From CAYGWP01 sp964353455 (GTDB lineage: Bacteria > Planctomycetota > Phycisphaerae > FEN-1346): a DNA stretch of 7,525 nucleotides. The stretch spans positions 1 to 7,525 of the forward strand of contig CAYGWP010000141.1 in assembly GCA_964353455.1 (NCBI GenBank). The letters run 5' to 3'. This document shows, piece by piece, positions 5,741-7,525 of this stretch. Position numbers and translations under genes: made by a program. The notes beneath the pieces are model-generated. The model ran no database searches, was not told the DNA's origin, and saw only the letters and a list, made by a program, of their open reading frames with translations. Numbering within the stretch: the stretch's first letter is position 1; each line of letters opens with the position of its first letter.

Positions 5741-5769
5741 TTGACAGTATGTATCTAGTATGGTATACA
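5741..5769 (+). promoter_or_regulatory. Promoter of the IS genes, with UP-like T-tract and a dyad
   Basis: TTGACA (5741-5746) and TATACA (5764-5769) are separated by exactly 17 bp. A T-rich tract (5726-5738) directly upstream resembles an UP element. A perfect 7-bp inverted repeat, TATGTAT (5748-5754) and ATACATA (5765-5771), covers the spacer and -10 box and could be an operator. The expected transcription start, about seven bases after the -10, falls at or next to the ATG at 5776, so the message would be leaderless. Confidence 0.8.
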
Positions 5770-5775
5770 TAAGAC

Positions 5776-6132
5776 ATGCCCAAAGCCAAGCGACTTCCCG
5801 ACCATCAGGCGTTCCTTGACGAACTGGCCTCGCTCTGGCCCCTGGCCAAGGGGTCCCTGGCCGAGGTGCGAAAGCCCTGCATCCGCCCCCGCTGTCCCGC
5901 CTGCAAGGCCGGACGCAAGCACAAGGCCATCTTCTTCTCGTTCCCCAAAGACGGCAAACGCGTGTGCCGCTACGTTCCCGCTGAACTGGCCCCCCTCCTG
6001 CGGCAGGCCTTGGCCAACGGCCGGCATCTGGAGCGGCGGCTGGCCCAACTCGGCGAGGCCCAGTTGGAGGCGTATCGAAAGAACCGGTCCGCCGGGGCGG
6101 CCCTGGCCGACCGGTCCCGGAAAAAGGCATGA
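5776..6132 (+). CDS. DUF6788-like small protein of the IS
   Basis: A 118-aa protein of unknown biochemical role. It resembles the DUF6788 family: KGSLAEV (25-31), then a cysteine cluster C35-x4-C40-x2-C43 followed by a basic, His-containing loop (to H49). Next are a hydrophobic strand (IFFSF), GKRVCRYVP and a helical C-terminal half with NGRHLERRL. The cysteines could bind zinc. The basic composition suggests nucleic-acid contact, but this is inference. The ATG at 5776 has no good Shine-Dalgarno and lies at the predicted transcription start, so it may be translated leaderlessly. Its last bases overlap the transposase start as ATGA, implying coupled translation and a role in transposition or its control. 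It occupies the place where tnpA/tnpB would stand in a classic IS66 element. Confidence 0.8.
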   Translation: MPKAKRLPDHQAFLDELASLWPLAKGSLAEVRKPCIRPRCPACKAGRKHKAIFFSFPKDGKRVCRYVPAELAPLLRQALANGRHLERRLAQLGEAQLEAYRKNRSAGAALADRSRKKA

Positions 6133-7376
6133 ACCTGACCTATTGCCCCGAGTGCCTGAAGAAGCAGCAGCGGATCAACGAACTGGAGGAAGAACTCGCC
6201 GCGCTGAAGAGCCGGTCGCCGCGGCGACAACGCACCGCCGCCGAAGGCCCCTTCGGCTCTTCCACGCCCTCGTCGAAAGTGCCGATCAAGCCCTCGGCCC
6301 TGCCCGAGCGCCAGGCCCGCCGCGGCGGGGCGAAGCCGGGTCATGTTGGCCATGGACGGCGGCGCGTGGCCGCGCTCGAGGCCGACCGCGTCGTCGAGAC
6401 GCCGCCGCCCGCGCTGTGCCCCAAGTGCGGCGGGATGCTGACGGCCAAGGGCGTGCGAGAACGAACCGTGCTGGACTGTCGGCCGATCAGAGTCGAGCGG
6501 ATCGTCTATCGCCTGCCGCGGTGCCGGTGTCGCCAGTGCGGATCGGCCGTGGAGACCGCCGCCCCGGGCGTCCTCCCCAAAAGCGCGTACGGCAACGGCC
6601 TGCTGGCCCATGTGGCCGTGCAGCACTACCTCTACGGGGCCACGCTGGGGCAGTTGGAGAAGCAGACGGGGATCGGCTACGGCAGTCTCGTCGATGCCCT
6701 CCACCAACTGGCACGACGGTTAAAGGGCGTGCCGGAGCGGCTCCTGAAGGAGTATCGCCGGGCCCCCGTCAAACACGCCGACGAGACGGGGTGGCGCAAC
6801 GACGGCGCCAACGGTTACGCCTGGCTCTTCTGCACGCTGCTACTGAGCATCCTGCGGTTCCGCCCGACTCGAGCCGCCAGCGTGGCACGCGAAGCCCTCG
6901 GCTCAAAACGTCTGCGCGGCGTTCTGGTGGCGGACCGTTACGCGGGCTATAACCAGGCCCCTTGTGCGATCCAATACTGTTATGCCCATCTTCTGCGGGA
7001 CGTCCAAGACCTGGAGAAGAACTTCCCCGATCAGCCGGAGGTCCGCGCGTTTGTGGCGACGCTGGCGCCGCTCCTGGCCGCCGCCATGGGCCTGCGCGGC
7101 CAAGGCCTGTCACGCCGCGCGTTCCGCCGGCAGGCCACTGCCTTGAAACGACGGATCGTGGCCGTCGTCAACCGCTCCGCCAGCCATCCGGCCGTCCAGC
7201 AAATGCAGGACCTCTTCCGCCAGAAGGCCGACCGGTTGTATCACTGGACGCGCGACCCCGCCATCCCGGCCGAAAACAATCTGGCCGAGCGGGAACTGCG
7301 GCCCTTGGTCATGGCACGCAAAGTCTCCTCCCGCCTCAGGCGGGCCGCGGGGCCGCCACCCGCGAAACCCTCATGA
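6129..7376 (+). CDS. tnpC: IS66-family transposase (TnpC-like), C-terminus frameshifted
   Basis: DDE transposase that would cut and join the IS ends. As read, it is 415 aa. The N-terminus has C6-x2-C9 and a short coiled coil (about 13-28). A zinc ribbon follows with C97, C100, C132, C134 and C137. The catalytic core has HADETGW (D218), VADRYAGYN (D269) and ENNLAERELRP (E387), the expected DDE residues. After ARKVS (396-400) the frame runs into unrelated SRLRRAAGPPP and stops at 7374-7376. The expected C-terminus (GAATRETLMTVLHTL...) continues in the -1 frame to 7513. A net one-base loss between about 7326 and 7337 explains this; restored, the protein would be ~462 aa, normal for the family. 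The start ATG overlaps the upstream stop (ATGA), with GGA seven bases before it. Family assignment is secure; activity is doubtful. Confidence 0.92.
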   Translation: MNLTYCPECLKKQQRINELEEELAALKSRSPRRQRTAAEGPFGSSTPSSKVPIKPSALPERQARRGGAKPGHVGHGRRRVAALEADRVVETPPPALCPKCGGMLTAKGVRERTVLDCRPIRVERIVYRLPRCRCRQCGSAVETAAPGVLPKSAYGNGLLAHVAVQHYLYGATLGQLEKQTGIGYGSLVDALHQLARRLKGVPERLLKEYRRAPVKHADETGWRNDGANGYAWLFCTLLLSILRFRPTRAASVAREALGSKRLRGVLVADRYAGYNQAPCAIQYCYAHLLRDVQDLEKNFPDQPEVRAFVATLAPLLAAAMGLRGQGLSRRAFRRQATALKRRIVAVVNRSASHPAVQQMQDLFRQKADRLYHWTRDPAIPAENNLAERELRPLVMARKVSSRLRRAAGPPPAKPS

Positions 7377-7513
7377 CCGTGCTGCACACGCTCCGCAAAC
7401 GTGGCCCTGATCCGGCCGCCGCCTTCAAGGCCGCCCTCGACCAACTCGCCCAAGACCCCGACGCCGACCCCTTCACGCTCCTCTTCCCCAAAACTCGCCC
7501 CAAGCGCACGTAA
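7337..7513 (+). pseudogene. Out-of-frame C-terminal part of the IS66 transposase
   Basis: 58 codons in the -1 frame relative to the main transposase reading frame. They start near QAGRGAATRETL and end LLFPKTRPKRT, typical of the C-terminal segment of this IS66 subgroup. The stop codon TAA (7511-7513) and the last two codons lie inside the right terminal inverted repeat, showing that gene and end evolved as a unit. There is no start codon or ribosome site of its own that would suit independent translation, so it is best read as the detached end of the same gene. Confidence 0.8.
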
Positions 7514-7525
7514 CTGACCCATTAC
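7504..7525 (-). repeat. Right terminal inverted repeat of the IS
   Basis: An exact reverse complement of 5654-5675, ending at the last base of the window. The flanking target-site copy is therefore not visible. Confidence 0.95.

Larger units (their letters stand above)
5654..7525 (+). mobile_element. IS66-family-like insertion sequence carrying a DUF6788-like gene
   Basis: Perfect 22-bp terminal inverted repeats (5654-5675 and 7504-7525) begin GTAATGGGTCAGTTAC, consistent with IS66-family ends, which start GTAA. The element is 1872 bp. It contains a promoter, a small DUF6788-like gene and an IS66 transposase joined by an ATGA overlap. It lacks recognisable tnpA and tnpB. IS66 elements usually make an 8-bp target duplication; the left flank is ACACCATG, but the right flank is beyond the window, so this cannot be confirmed. 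The insertion is in the intergenic region upstream of rpsB, oriented away from it. The transposase frame is broken near its end, so this copy may be inactive. Confidence 0.85.

Noticed and set aside
5666..6707. Minus-strand open frames across the IS
   Set aside because: They are antisense to the DUF6788-like and transposase genes, are composed of shadow-like Arg/Pro/Gly-rich sequence, and have no promoter or ribosome site.
7330..7355. Classical slippery heptamer for programmed -1 frameshifting
   Set aside because: No X XXY YYZ heptamer in the correct phase is present. Only a GGGG run after the hairpin (7349-7352) would allow single-tRNA slippage, so mutation or error is more likely.

Overview
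The window is GC-rich bacterial DNA. Most of it is housekeeping chromosome, and its right quarter is a transposable element. The gene content is universal, so taxonomy can only be inferred. Long GC-rich genes, an Ala/Pro-rich tail on ribosomal protein S2, and dispersed palindromic repeats between genes would suit a Planctomycetota-type genome. That is an impression, not a demonstration.

Layout, left to right. Positions 12-56 hold two overlapping hairpins. Next comes a plus-strand gene for a dihydrolipoamide acyltransferase (pyruvate dehydrogenase E2 type, 81-1406) with two consecutive E3/E1-binding domains. A 95-bp inverted repeat built of heptanucleotide units (1408-1502) fills the gap to a convergent minus-strand gene (1512-2297) for an unrecognised protein with a C-terminal membrane anchor. 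Then comes the classic translation operon on the minus strand, in transcription order rpsB (5371-4475), tsf (4391-3789), pyrH (3776-3057) and frr (3054-2494). It has a visible sigma70-type promoter (5435-5461) and a strong intrinsic terminator (2405-2438). The terminator stem is a near copy of the hairpin at 29-56.

The 282-bp non-coding stretch upstream of rpsB (5372-5653) holds the leader, the promoter, an 11-bp direct repeat and a ~104-bp palindromic MITE-like element. From 5654 to the last base lies an IS66-family-like insertion sequence bounded by a perfect 22-bp terminal inverted repeat. It carries its own promoter, which appears to give a leaderless transcript. Its first gene is a small cysteine-containing protein resembling DUF6788. 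This overlaps, by ATGA, a DDE transposase whose catalytic residues are intact but whose C-terminal ~60 codons lie in the -1 frame. The element has no recognisable tnpA or tnpB, the usual partners of an IS66 transposase. It has not interrupted a recognisable gene: it sits upstream of, and transcribes away from, the rpsB operon.

The least ordinary signals are the DUF6788-like/IS66 pairing with its leaderless promoter, the frameshifted transposase end, the heptad inverted repeat after the E2 gene, the shared terminator hairpin, and the interleaved palindromes at 5494-5614.
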